A stretch of DNA of 61,380 nucleotides from Chloroflexota bacterium (GTDB lineage: Bacteria > Chloroflexota > Dehalococcoidia > Lucifugimonadales > UBA3495), in assembly GCA_002721995.1 (NCBI GenBank), contig PBMF01000007.1, positions 1-61,380 on the forward strand, written 5' to 3'. Shown piece after piece: positions 1-7,929 of the stretch. How positions within the stretch are numbered: position 1 is the first letter of the stretch; each line of letters opens with the position of its first letter. Position numbers and translations under genes: made by a program. Under the pieces are notes generated by a model. The model worked only from the letters and a program-made list of their open reading frames with translations. It searched no databases and was not told where the DNA came from.

Positions 1-153
1 TCTGTCCATCTGTTTGATCTTGTCCACGAGAGCTCGCTCTTGGTCGGAACGAGCAACATTACGTACGAAGGATTTGGCATCAGTATCATTCAATTGCAGC
101 GCGAGATCATTCGCGATCGCGGAGAATACAGACCTTGAGTGAAGCCCCTCAGG
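1..153 (-). CDS. Open reading frame running off the left edge
   Basis: A minus-strand frame is open from a TGA at 154-156 to the first base of the window. It reads as a charged, helix-like peptide (for example LNDTDAKSFVRNVARSDQERA). There is no ATG or GTG near its beginning, so it may start at a non-standard codon, be a fragment, or be non-coding. It follows the Sau3AI-like gene on the same strand and slightly overlaps it. Restriction genes of this family often sit beside a methyltransferase, but nothing visible here identifies one. Confidence 0.25.
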
Positions 154-1342
154 TCAATGGCAGTTGTTCTGGGCCTGATAATTGCCTCTGGATGTACCGT
201 CGGTCCAACCAGAAACATTTCTTAACCTGATTACCATTGAGTGGCGTAGGGAATGTGTCCTTCTTATTAGCGGCGTGAGGCCTAACATGACAAACACCAT
301 TGAAAGACCCTTTGGGTAGATCAGGGAGTATCCCTAGCTCTATGTTCTTCCGTGTCGCTTCCCAAACCGGTTTCACGTAAGTCTCTATGTCAGCACCGGA
401 CATAGACCAGAATCTCACTTCTTTCAATCTGATCATCCCTGAGTACCTCTGGAACACTACGAACAAGAACCTAGTATCTTCCAATATCCGTTTGATCCGT
501 GGGATCTCCTCATCTTCATCTGACTCCCAGTCCTCCTCCAGTACACTGCCAGGCCCCATATATCTAAATACAGGGAACGACATCGATTCGGGAGGCCTAC
601 CTTGTTCGTCGATAAGGATCGTTTTCATAGAGATACCGGACCTATCGAATTCCTCGACATTCTTGGTCGATACACCCAGCATCCGTCTAGCTAAAGTTGC
701 GCGATAACCTTTAGCAGATGGGTCTAACTCGATACCTAACAGGACCTCTATCTCATCGGTGGTGAGACCGATATACGTCGAGAATCTTTCGATGATCGTT
801 CTTTCGAAACCCCGAGCTGCTACCTCGGTGTCATCAGTGATGGCTAGAGAACCAAGATCATTCAACCACTCGCGTACAAGACTCGTTACATAGCCGCTCT
901 TCAGAGCGAAGGCTCGGGGTTTGGCCGGGATCTGGCTGTTAGGTTGTTTGACCATATGCGATCCATCCATGCCTTTAGTACACGCCTCTAGATAGGTCGT
1001 ATCCGACCCGGAAAGTTCGTGTGCGAGGCCTCGACGGACCTTATCTGCAATGATCTGCCAGTCTTCGCGGATGATATTTCGATCAGCGGAAGGCAATTCA
1101 GATAGGTCGATCAATCTCGCCATTAGTATCTTGGAGTCGACGACCGGAATGTCGTTCCGATACTCATTGCTGACAAGTAATATCAGCTGAGATTTCTTCA
1201 TGAAACAGCTAGATTCGTACGTCTCTTCGACGATATCTGCGTAGTCGATCATCTGTAACACTAACCGTTCTTTCGCAGTGAGGCCTTTCTTCCGCTGTTC
1301 CAGCGCGGTAGTCTTCAGCGGACTCATTTGAGGCTTCTCCAT
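149..1342 (-). CDS. Sau3AI/MutH-family restriction endonuclease, N-terminally truncated
   Basis: The 397-aa product matches the Sau3AI (GATC-specific) restriction endonuclease family. It has the block LTAKERLVLQMIDY near residue 21, LAHELSGSDTTYLEACTKG near 105-125, IPAKPRAFALKSGY near 138-150, VRFWSM near 315, and CHVRPHAANKKD near 350 followed by CFWLDRRYI. Family members are about 480-500 aa; the missing part is the N-terminal region with the catalytic Asp...Glu-x-Lys. The sequence resumes at PLKTTAL, where the family has E-L-K-T-T, so the Glu is already Pro and the in-frame region upstream is unrelated and stopped by TGA. The expected outcome is an inactive nuclease or a DNA-binding remnant. 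No matching methyltransferase is visible. The family call is firm; activity is doubtful. Confidence 0.8.
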   Translation of the reverse strand: MEKPQMSPLKTTALEQRKKGLTAKERLVLQMIDYADIVEETYESSCFMKKSQLILLVSNEYRNDIPVVDSKILMARLIDLSELPSADRNIIREDWQIIADKVRRGLAHELSGSDTTYLEACTKGMDGSHMVKQPNSQIPAKPRAFALKSGYVTSLVREWLNDLGSLAITDDTEVAARGFERTIIERFSTYIGLTTDEIEVLLGIELDPSAKGYRATLARRMLGVSTKNVEEFDRSGISMKTILIDEQGRPPESMSFPVFRYMGPGSVLEEDWESDEDEEIPRIKRILEDTRFLFVVFQRYSGMIRLKEVRFWSMSGADIETYVKPVWEATRKNIELGILPDLPKGSFNGVCHVRPHAANKKDTFPTPLNGNQVKKCFWLDRRYIQRQLSGPEQLPLT

Positions 1343-1656
1343 CGGAAGATTCCTGCCTATATTGTCAGTTCAAGGCGATATGCCCAGATTATCTCCACAC
1401 ATCGGAAGTTACTTGGCGATCGAACGGCACCTATATCCGGGGCACAGTAACGGAGGTCGATGAATCTGGATATTGGATTCGATTAACCGAAGTGACTGGG
1501 AATACCGAACGGACCGAGTTGACCGTGGTACAGATACCTCAAACCCTTATCGGTTCTATAAAGACCGGTTTCATACTCTCTATTTCCGGGCTCTTTGAAC
1601 GGGAAGAGAGAGAAACTCTAGATTTCCGGTGGTGGTCGCAGGTATGGAAATGGTGA
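1312..1656 (+). pseudogene. C-terminal remnant of a RecB/Cas4-like PD-(D/E)XK nuclease
   Basis: The plus-strand frame from a TAG at 1309-1311 to a TGA at 1654-1656 contains CLYCQFKAICPDY, the C-x2-C-x5-C-P signature that closes the iron-sulfur site of RecB/AddB/Cas4-type nucleases. It is followed by about 75 residues of alternating beta character (GTYIRGTVTEVDESGYWIRL), ending FRWWSQVWKW. There is no ATG, GTG or TTG start and no nuclease core, so this looks like the tail of a gene whose 5' part is gone. It overlaps the 5' end of the truncated Sau3AI-like gene on the other strand. The Cys motif is seen directly; the family assignment is by motif and order only. Confidence 0.5.
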
Positions 1657-1762
1657 ACTGGTCTCAGCTAACCGTTTGACATAACATACGAGAAAGAACC
1701 ATATGCTTTAATTCCCGAAATTGTGCACTTTTCGTGCACCTTTTCAGGTACTCCCAAATAAC

Positions 1763-1795
1763 AAAGCCCCCCAACTTAGCATTGAGGGGCTTTTT
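1763..1795 (+). terminator. Rho-independent terminator
   Basis: The arms AAAGCCCC and GGGGCTTTTT enclose a short AT-rich loop and run into a T tract on the plus strand. It lies about 105 bases after the stop of the nuclease remnant and would have ended that transcript. Confidence 0.7.
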
Positions 1796-2059
1796 CGTGC
1801 CTAGAAACTGGTTCATCAGGTCAGGTTGATTCTCCTAGGGAATCAGCCCATCAACTGGAAGACAGGAAAACACGCTATAACAAAAGATTGATCATTTCTT
1901 GAAATCGACCTAAAGAGGAATCCCCGACTGGATAGATAAGTCATAGTATAAATTTGAGATTAGTTGTGAGTCGCCCTAGTGTGAGTTCTTCTTGACCCGC
2001 AAACTATATGGCAATAAGTCTAAATATGAATCACACATACAGCGGACGAGAGTCAACTC

Positions 2060-2132
2060 ATACGTTATGTAACGTTCCGTGGATATGTAAACTACAATAT
2101 GATCGAACCGCGCCGGTCGTTACATAACGTAT
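2060..2132. repeat. Perfect 15-bp inverted repeat (ATACGTTATGTAACG)
   Basis: ATACGTTATGTAACG at 2060-2074 recurs as its exact reverse complement at 2118-2132, 43 bases apart. Each arm is itself a near-palindrome (CGTTA-TG-TAACG). The core also occurs upstream of guaA (14023-14034), and shorter versions occur near tpiA, after the UGSC operon and near the glutamate dehydrogenase gene. It could be a paired regulator-binding site or the ends of a small mobile sequence. Confidence 0.6.
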
Positions 2133-2324
2133 CTTGTGCGAACCAGTATGTATTTTTCGCCCCCCGTCCATACCCCAACCGCACTCCCCTTATCTGCTCC
2201 ACCATCTGTTTCTTTTTCTTTGGCGCACTGAGAGCCCCGTAGCGCCGTTTTTCCACCGCCATCCGGTCTGGTTGTCCGTCCGGCCGGACTAATCACCCCG
2301 TTTTCTTTGGAGAATCTGGGAAAG

Positions 2325-2370
2325 CCGGCCCGTCATTCTTCCGGATGAAATCTGTCCGTTGACGGGCCGG
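2325..2370. other. GC-rich hairpin ahead of the phage-like module
   Basis: CCGGCCCGTCA at 2325-2335 pairs perfectly with TGACGGGCCGG at 2360-2370. No T tract follows, so it looks more like an mRNA leader structure or a binding site than an intrinsic terminator. It ends 56 bases before the start of the first phage-like gene. Confidence 0.4.
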
Positions 2371-2426
2371 AATCCCCTTCGACAGACTTTATGCCGAAAG
2401 TTGGTCAGATTTTTGAGGAGAACTGT

Positions 2427-3648
2427 ATGGCAATCTTCGGCACCATCACCGTCACCGCCGCCGGGACTTCAGTCCAAGCCGCCACCAAGGACAACGTCCG
2501 GTCCCTGGTGTTCAAGGCCCGCAGCGACAACACCGGAACCTGCTTTCTGGGCGGAAGCGACGTGTCCGCCACCGACGGCATGTCCCTGGTACCTGGCAAG
2601 TCCATCCAGATGGAGTTCAGAGACCCGGTCTCTTGTTCCCAGTTCTGGGCCGACGCCGCCAACAACGACGACCAGCAGGTTATGGAAACCCATACCACCG
2701 TGACGGGCGCCGCCTACACCGTCAAGGCCGGCGACAGCCTGGTAGGCGTCAACCGGGCCGGCGCCGTCACCATCACCCTGCCCAACCGCCGAGGTCAGGG
2801 CCGGCCGGGTCTACACCGTTAAGGACGAGTCTAGCTCCGCCGCCAGCAACAACATCACGGTCGCGACCGAGGGTTCCGAGACCATCGACGGCGCGGCGAC
2901 AGACACCATCTCGGAGAACTACGGGGCCAAGGCCTACTATTCGGACGGAACAGATTGGTTCACCGTGCCGCGGCTGCCCAACGCAGCCCATCAGGCTTCC
3001 CACGTCAGCGGCGGGGCCGACGCTCTGAAGCTGGACGATCTGGCAGATCCCGACGACAACACGGACCTGGACTTTTCCACGTCGCTACATGGACTGGTAC
3101 CCAAGGGCACCAACGTCGGCGACTACCTGAAAGACGACGGCACCTGGAGCACAGTCTCTCCGGGGACCGTCACCCGGGAGGGTGGAAACACCACTGAAGC
3201 CACCACCACGAGCACGGCCCAGGTTGACCTGTTGTCTGCGTCTTCCCTGTCCGTCACCAATACCCATCCCCTTGACTACCACGTTGCAGCCAGGAAGACT
3301 TCGGGAGCCGCCGCCGTCTCCTGCGGTCTGAAACTGAATACAACCGCCTCCAATTCAGGCAACCGCGGAACCTGGCGGACGGGGACAACGAATATCAACG
3401 AATTTGGCAGTCACCGGGGCTGGATCCCTGGCCGGGTTGGCGGCAGTTACACCCGCATGGGACAGGGCTCTTCGGTCGCCTACGGCGGCGGTACAACCCA
3501 GGACAGCTCAGGATCGAACAGCATCGGCGAAGGTAACGATATGATCACCGCCACCATCACCGACCTTGTAGTCACCGGCATCTGCGGCAGCTCTTCAAAC
3601 ACCCTGGGCGCAGATGAACTCCAGGTCTACAGCGGGTCGGCCTCCTGA
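2427..3648 (+). pseudogene. Phage tail-fibre-like protein, interrupted by a +1 frameshift
   Basis: ATG at 2427 has GAGGAG six bases upstream. The first frame (MAIFGTITVTAAG..., low complexity, beta-rich) runs to AVTITLP near 2785 and then meets a stop at 2820-2822. Adding one base of shift around the CCCAACC run gives a smooth continuation, TAEVRAGRVYTVKDES, which runs to 3648. That part includes HQASHVSGGADAL, a phrase typical of phage tail and fibre proteins, and a Gly/Ser/Thr-rich C-terminus. The natural product would be about 406 aa. Sequencing error, mutation or programmed frameshifting are all possible. A structural role is inferred from composition and the overlap with the next gene, not from a firm family match. 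Confidence 0.5.
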
Positions 3649-4310
3649 TGGGGCGGTTTCTCTACATATTCGCCGGATATCCCAGATCGAGACTCAGTGC
3701 CGGAGGCCTCCGCCGGTACGTCTGACTGGAGCACATGGGCATGCTGGAAGAGGACCCGGCCATCCAATGCCGGAAGGAGGGCGTTTTCGCCATCTCAGAC
3801 GTTGGGGAAGAACCTCGGGGACCGGCCCACCACCTGATGAGCGACGTCTGCCTGCGCGACGGCATCACCTGGGACTGGTTCCCGGAGAACTGGAGTTTCG
3901 GGAACGGAGCCACTGTCCACAAGACCACAGCCCTACCCGAATATGAGACCGTAGTGCACGGCACCGGTTTCTCCCTGGACCGGTTCTTGGCGATGAACGG
4001 CCCAGCACGCCTGGCCAAGCTCGAACTGCAACGGCGACTGAAGCGGAGCGAAGGCTGGGCAAATTGGGAGGCCAGATGGGCTCCGGGCACCTGCCCGCAG
4101 GAGGCGGTGGACGTTCACCTGACCTGGCTGGTCTTCAAGCACCGTTTGCCGGAGTCCGTCTACCAGAAGCTGCGTCATTCCATCGAGGATACAACCTTCG
4201 AGCTGCCCCGCCGCCTCAGCTACGGACCCGCTGACGAACCGTGGAAATACCTGTCCCAGGTGAGGAAACTGGAGACCGCAGAGGAGGAGCATGCTGTACC
4301 GAAATATTAG
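3648..4310 (+). pseudogene. Phage-like protein with an in-frame TGA
   Basis: ATG at 3648 overlaps the preceding stop (TGATG). The frame reads MGRFLYIFAGYPRSRL..., hits TGA at 3723-3725, and continues in the same frame as LEHMGMLEEDPAIQCRK to 4310. The C-terminal 191 aa could also be made separately from ATG 3735. That part is hydrophilic with several Trp residues, and I recognise no family. TGG (Trp) to TGA is the simplest explanation; no good SECIS hairpin follows, so selenocysteine is unlikely. Tight overlaps on both sides suggest a phage-type operon. Confidence 0.45.
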
Positions 4311-4590
4311 GGAGATAGCCACCGGCCAGTGGGTCGATGTCCTGTTCACCACGGAAGCTGAGCAATTTGACGTTAAGGCCATCAGCCACCGGGCCGACAT
4401 CGCGGCGGCCCTGGGAGTGGGACGCACGACCCTGGAGGTGATGGACAGCTCCAGCGACCAGAGAACCGGGGTGCTGCTTGAGATGCCTTCTCCGGTTGAA
4501 ACGTCCAGTCTGGCGGAGCAATACGGCGCGGCTGCTACGGATAGCGAAAGGATCGGGATACTGGCAGCGGTGTTGGGACTGGCCGGATGA
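4291..4590 (+). CDS. Small phage-like protein of unknown function
   Basis: A 99-aa product (MLYRNIREIATGQWVDVLF...) with GAGGAG just ahead of its ATG. It overlaps the upstream gene by 20 bases, as expected for translational coupling in a phage structural operon. The last third is Ala/Glu-rich. No domain is recognised. Its upstream neighbours look like a tail module, so a small virion or assembly protein is a guess only. Confidence 0.45.
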   Translation: MLYRNIREIATGQWVDVLFTTEAEQFDVKAISHRADIAAALGVGRTTLEVMDSSSDQRTGVLLEMPSPVETSSLAEQYGAAATDSERIGILAAVLGLAG

Positions 4591-4625
4591 CGGACCAGGT
4601 GGGAATGTTATGTCGTGTGGACGAC

Positions 4626-5768
4626 CTAGAAATCCCTGGTGCCGCCGACCACCGTCAGCGGGCCGTCTATGTTGATCAGCATCTCTTCCAGCTCGCGCAG
4701 CAGGTCGTCCAGGTTCCACTTCTTGGCCGCTGAAACCAGGATGCCCGATCGGGCCTGGTGAGAGGAGAGCCCCCTGCCGTTTCGCGGCATACTGGCATCT
4801 GACATCAGGTCCATCTTGTTCATCACCAGGAGCCGCGGCTTGTCCAGCAGGTCCAGGTCCTTGAGTGTCTTCTCCACCACCCTGGTCTGCTCCGGCGCCT
4901 TGGGGTGGGTCACATCTATGACGTGGACCAAAATGTCCGACTGGGCCAGTTCTTCCAGGGTGGCCCGGAAGGCGGCGACGACGCTGGGGGAGAGCTTCTG
5001 GATGAATCCCACAGTGTCACTGAGCAGCAGCGGCGCCCCCGAAGGCAGACGCACCCGCTTGGTCACCGGGTCCAGGGTGGAGAATAGCTGGTCGGCGGCG
5101 GTTACCTTCGCGTCGCTGATGGCGTTGAACAGGGTGCTCTTGCCGGCGTTGGTGTATCCCACCAGGGTAGCCATGGGGATGGTGGACTTCTTCCGGCGGT
5201 CCATGTGCAGCGAGCGGCGGCGTCTCACGCCTTCCAACTCGGAACGAATCTTCTGCAGGCGGTTTCTAACCAGACGGCGGTCGGTCTCTATCTGGGTCTC
5301 ACCGGGGCCCCTGGTGCCGATCCCGCCTCCCAGCCGTTCCAAGTGTGACCACTGGCCGGCCAAACGGGGCAGAAGGTATTCGTGCTGGGCCAGTTCGACT
5401 TGAAGCTTGCCTTCATAGGTTGAGGCGTGCTGGCCGAAGACGTCCAAGATCAGGGCGGTGCGGTCCAAGACCTTGCATTTGAGGACGTTTTCCAGGTTGC
5501 GCTGCTGGGTTGGGGTCAGTTCGTCGTCGAAGATGACCGTCTCGGCCTTCTGTTCGGCGATCATCTCGCGAATCTCGTCCACCTTGCCGGAGCCGACGTA
5601 GGTGGGACCCAGGCGGTTGGCCCGCTGGGTGACACTGCCGACGACCTGGGCGCCGGCGGTGTTGGTCAGGTACTCCAGCTCGGCCAGAGTCTCGTCCAAT
5701 GACCAGGGGTGGTCGCGGCGGGTCATTTCCAACGCGACAAGAATCGCCCTTTCGGGTTCGGGCTCCAC
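4626..5768 (-). CDS. hflX: GTPase HflX
   Basis: A 380-aa HflX, the ribosome-associated GTPase that splits stalled or heat-damaged ribosomes. The N-terminal HflX domain (residues about 10-120, [20 protein letters not shown]) is followed by the helical linker [20 protein letters not shown]. The G domain carries G1 GYTNAGKST near 205, G3 DTVGF near 250 and G4 NKMDL near 315. The start is GTG, since the only in-frame upstream extension has no ATG. It is the last gene of a long minus-strand run and is 81 bases from dapL. The length is normal for the shorter HflX forms. Confidence 0.95.
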   Translation of the reverse strand: MEPEPERAILVALEMTRRDHPWSLDETLAELEYLTNTAGAQVVGSVTQRANRLGPTYVGSGKVDEIREMIAEQKAETVIFDDELTPTQQRNLENVLKCKVLDRTALILDVFGQHASTYEGKLQVELAQHEYLLPRLAGQWSHLERLGGGIGTRGPGETQIETDRRLVRNRLQKIRSELEGVRRRRSLHMDRRKKSTIPMATLVGYTNAGKSTLFNAISDAKVTAADQLFSTLDPVTKRVRLPSGAPLLLSDTVGFIQKLSPSVVAAFRATLEELAQSDILVHVIDVTHPKAPEQTRVVEKTLKDLDLLDKPRLLVMNKMDLMSDASMPRNGRGLSSHQARSGILVSAAKKWNLDDLLRELEEMLINIDGPLTVVGGTRDF

Positions 5769-5849
5769 CGGTATGGAAGAGCGTTTCCCTGATGAGCGCT
5801 TACTTATGGACTCTACCCTCTAATCTTTTTTGGCCCCAAGGAGCTTGTT

Positions 5850-7034
5850 CTATTTCCCCTTGGGCGGGGGAATCTTCCAGGACTCCAACCGCTGGCAGCC
5901 CTTCTCGATCTGTTCGTCGGGAGTGGTCAGTGACAGGCGGATGTAACCCTCTCCGTATGTACCATAACTGGAACCGGGGGTGACCACAACGTCCAGCTCT
6001 TCCAGCATGGCCTGGGCCATCTCGGCCGAGGTATAGCCCTGGGGCACCCGGGCCCATATATATAGGCTAGCACGGGGGACGGCGACGTTCATGCCCGTGG
6101 CGTGGACGGCTTTCACCACTCGGTCGCGGCGGCGGGTGTAAACATCCACCATCTCATCGACGCAGTCCTGGGGCCCGGTGAGCGCCTCCATGGCCATCTC
6201 CTGGACGGCCTGGGGCACGCCTGAGTCCAGGTTGGCCTTTATCTGGAAAAGTGCCTTGATCATGTCGGCGTTGCCCACGGCCATGCCGATGCGCCAGCCG
6301 GTCATGTTGTAGGACTTGGACAGGGAGTGGAACTCCAGCCCGATGTCCTTGGAACCGGCAACCTGCAGGTAGCTGATGGGCGAGTAGCCGTCGTAGCCGA
6401 TCTCACTATAGGCGGCGTCGTGGAGCAGAGCGATGTCGTTCTCCCGGCAGAAGGCGATGGCCGAGGTGAAGTCTTCTTCGCTGGCCACGGCGCTGGTGGG
6501 GTTGTTGGGGTAGTTCAGCCACATTACCTTGGCGTTCCGGGCCACATCGGCGGGGATGGCGTCCAGTTCGGGCAGCCAACCATTCTTCTCGTGGAGGGGC
6601 ATGATGTGACTCTCCCCGCCCGCGAACATGGTGCCCACTCCGTAGACCGGGTAGGCAGGGTCGGGGATCAGGGCGATGTCGCCGGGGTCCAGAAAGCAGA
6701 AGGCGGCGTGGCCGATGCCCTCTTTGGCGCCGATCAGCGGCAGTACTTCGGTGTCCGGGTCCAGCTTCACGTTGAAGCGGGTGTCGTACCACTGGGCGAA
6801 GGCGCGGCGCATCTCGGGCAGGCCGTCGGTCTCCGGATACCGGTGGTTGGGCGCGTGCTGGGACGCGGTCAACAGCCGGTCGATTATGGGCTGGGGTGTG
6901 GGCACATCTGGGTCGCCGATGCCGAAGGTGACGACATCGGCGCCGGCCGCCCGTTTCTCAGCGATGATCCGCGATATCTCAACAAAAGGGTAGGGGGCGA
7001 GCTTGCCCAACCGGTCTGAAAACTTCATATCCAT
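5850..7034 (-). CDS. dapL: LL-diaminopimelate aminotransferase (class I aminotransferase)
   Basis: A 394-aa PLP-dependent class I aminotransferase, cytoplasmic. Markers are FGIGDPDVPTPQP near 38, NYPNNPTSAVA near 175, and the Schiff-base lysine in FHSLSKSYNMTGWRIG near 235-250. It closely follows the pattern of LL-diaminopimelate aminotransferase, which makes LL-DAP directly from tetrahydrodipicolinate. Its position right after dapF, the next enzyme in the pathway, supports that role. The first ATG overlaps the dapF stop; the second in-frame ATG (7028) gives a 4-base ATGA overlap and is equally plausible. A general aspartate-type aminotransferase cannot be excluded by sequence reading alone. 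Confidence 0.85.
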   Translation of the reverse strand: MDMKFSDRLGKLAPYPFVEISRIIAEKRAAGADVVTFGIGDPDVPTPQPIIDRLLTASQHAPNHRYPETDGLPEMRRAFAQWYDTRFNVKLDPDTEVLPLIGAKEGIGHAAFCFLDPGDIALIPDPAYPVYGVGTMFAGGESHIMPLHEKNGWLPELDAIPADVARNAKVMWLNYPNNPTSAVASEEDFTSAIAFCRENDIALLHDAAYSEIGYDGYSPISYLQVAGSKDIGLEFHSLSKSYNMTGWRIGMAVGNADMIKALFQIKANLDSGVPQAVQEMAMEALTGPQDCVDEMVDVYTRRRDRVVKAVHATGMNVAVPRASLYIWARVPQGYTSAEMAQAMLEELDVVVTPGSSYGTYGEGYIRLSLTTPDEQIEKGCQRLESWKIPPPKGK

Positions 7035-7876
7035 TCCCCGCTAAAAACTTCCTCTGCCGGGCCTTCCAAAAAGACCTCCCCCGCACCGTCCCAATTTACC
7101 TTGAGCGTGCCGCCGGGCAACGTGATGTCCACTTCGTCCTTACTGTGCCCACAGAGCATGGACGCCACGGCGATGCCCGAGGCGCCGGTGCCGCAAGCCA
7201 GCGTCTCCCCTGAGCCACGCTCCCAGACCCTGGCCGTTAGGTGCGAGGGACTGTCCACGTTCACGATCTCGAAGTTCACCCGGTTGGGGAAGATGGAGTG
7301 GTGCTCTACCTTGGGACCGATGTCGTGCAATGGAAAATCGGCCACCGGAGCGTCGATGAAGGTGACTGCATGGGGGTTACCCATGGAGACGAAGTTCAGG
7401 GGCATGTCATAGCCGCCCATCTCAAAGGGGTAGTTGAGCACCGGGCCGGGCCCGTACTCTCCCACCGGGCCCAGTTTCACCGGCACGTCGTCGGGTGCGA
7501 GAACGGGTTCGCCCATGGACACTCTGGCCCCGACGACTTTGTCATCCTCCAAAAGCGGCACGATGTGCCTGATACCGGCCAAAGTCTCGACGCTGATGGG
7601 CGCTACCGTCCTGGAGACGATAGCCCGGTCCAGGGCGTATTTGGCGAAGCAGCGGATGCCATTGCCGCACATCTCGGCCTCGGACCCGTCGGCGTTGAAC
7701 ATGCTCATCTTGAGGTCGGCTACATCCGAGTCTTTGATGAGTATGAGGCCGTCGCTGCCAACGCCGAAGTGGCGGTCGCTCATGCGGCGGGCAAGTTCGG
7801 GCCAATCACGCTTTTCAGAACGGGCGTCAACATAGACATAGTCGTTGCCGGCGCCATGCATCTTGGTAAATTTCAT
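7025..7876 (-). CDS. dapF: Diaminopimelate epimerase
   Basis: Converts LL-diaminopimelate to meso-diaminopimelate for lysine and peptidoglycan synthesis. The start was set at ATG 7876 (MKFTKMHGAGNDY), which has GAGGAGC upstream and begins where family members begin; an in-frame extension to 7921 exists but is not expected to be translated. The first catalytic Cys lies in AEMCGNGIRCFAKY (about residue 73-85) and the second in ETLACGTGASG (about 225). The length of 283 aa is normal. It is translationally coupled to dapL. Confidence 0.95.
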   Translation of the reverse strand: MKFTKMHGAGNDYVYVDARSEKRDWPELARRMSDRHFGVGSDGLILIKDSDVADLKMSMFNADGSEAEMCGNGIRCFAKYALDRAIVSRTVAPISVETLAGIRHIVPLLEDDKVVGARVSMGEPVLAPDDVPVKLGPVGEYGPGPVLNYPFEMGGYDMPLNFVSMGNPHAVTFIDAPVADFPLHDIGPKVEHHSIFPNRVNFEIVNVDSPSHLTARVWERGSGETLACGTGASGIAVASMLCGHSKDEVDITLPGGTLKVNWDGAGEVFLEGPAEEVFSGEWI

Positions 7877-7929
7877 ATCTGAGCTCCTCGTGGAACAGAG
7901 GGCACATTGTACCACAGGCACGGCTTAAA

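Larger units (their letters stand above)
1657..2426. other. Gene-free AT-rich stretch
   Basis: No convincing coding frame is visible on either strand. The stretch holds a GTGCAC...GTGCAC pair near 1725-1740, a terminator hairpin, a perfect 15-bp inverted repeat and a GC-rich hairpin just before the phage-like genes. Base composition is clearly richer in A and T up to about 2150 than in the rest of the window, then becomes GC-rich. This marks the boundary between the left block and the rest of the contig. Confidence 0.6.

Noticed and set aside
1725-1745. GTGCAC pair as a phage attachment core
   Set aside because: No tRNA, integrase or second copy is present in the window to support it.
3723-3725. 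TGA in the phage-like gene as selenocysteine
   Set aside because: The bases that follow do not fold into a stem-loop at SECIS distance, there is no Cys/Sec-like redox context, and Trp or a downstream start explains it more simply.
4905-5702. Long plus-strand open frames inside hflX
   Set aside because: They are antisense shadows of a well-conserved GTPase gene, common in GC-rich DNA, with no ribosome-binding sites or recognisable motifs.
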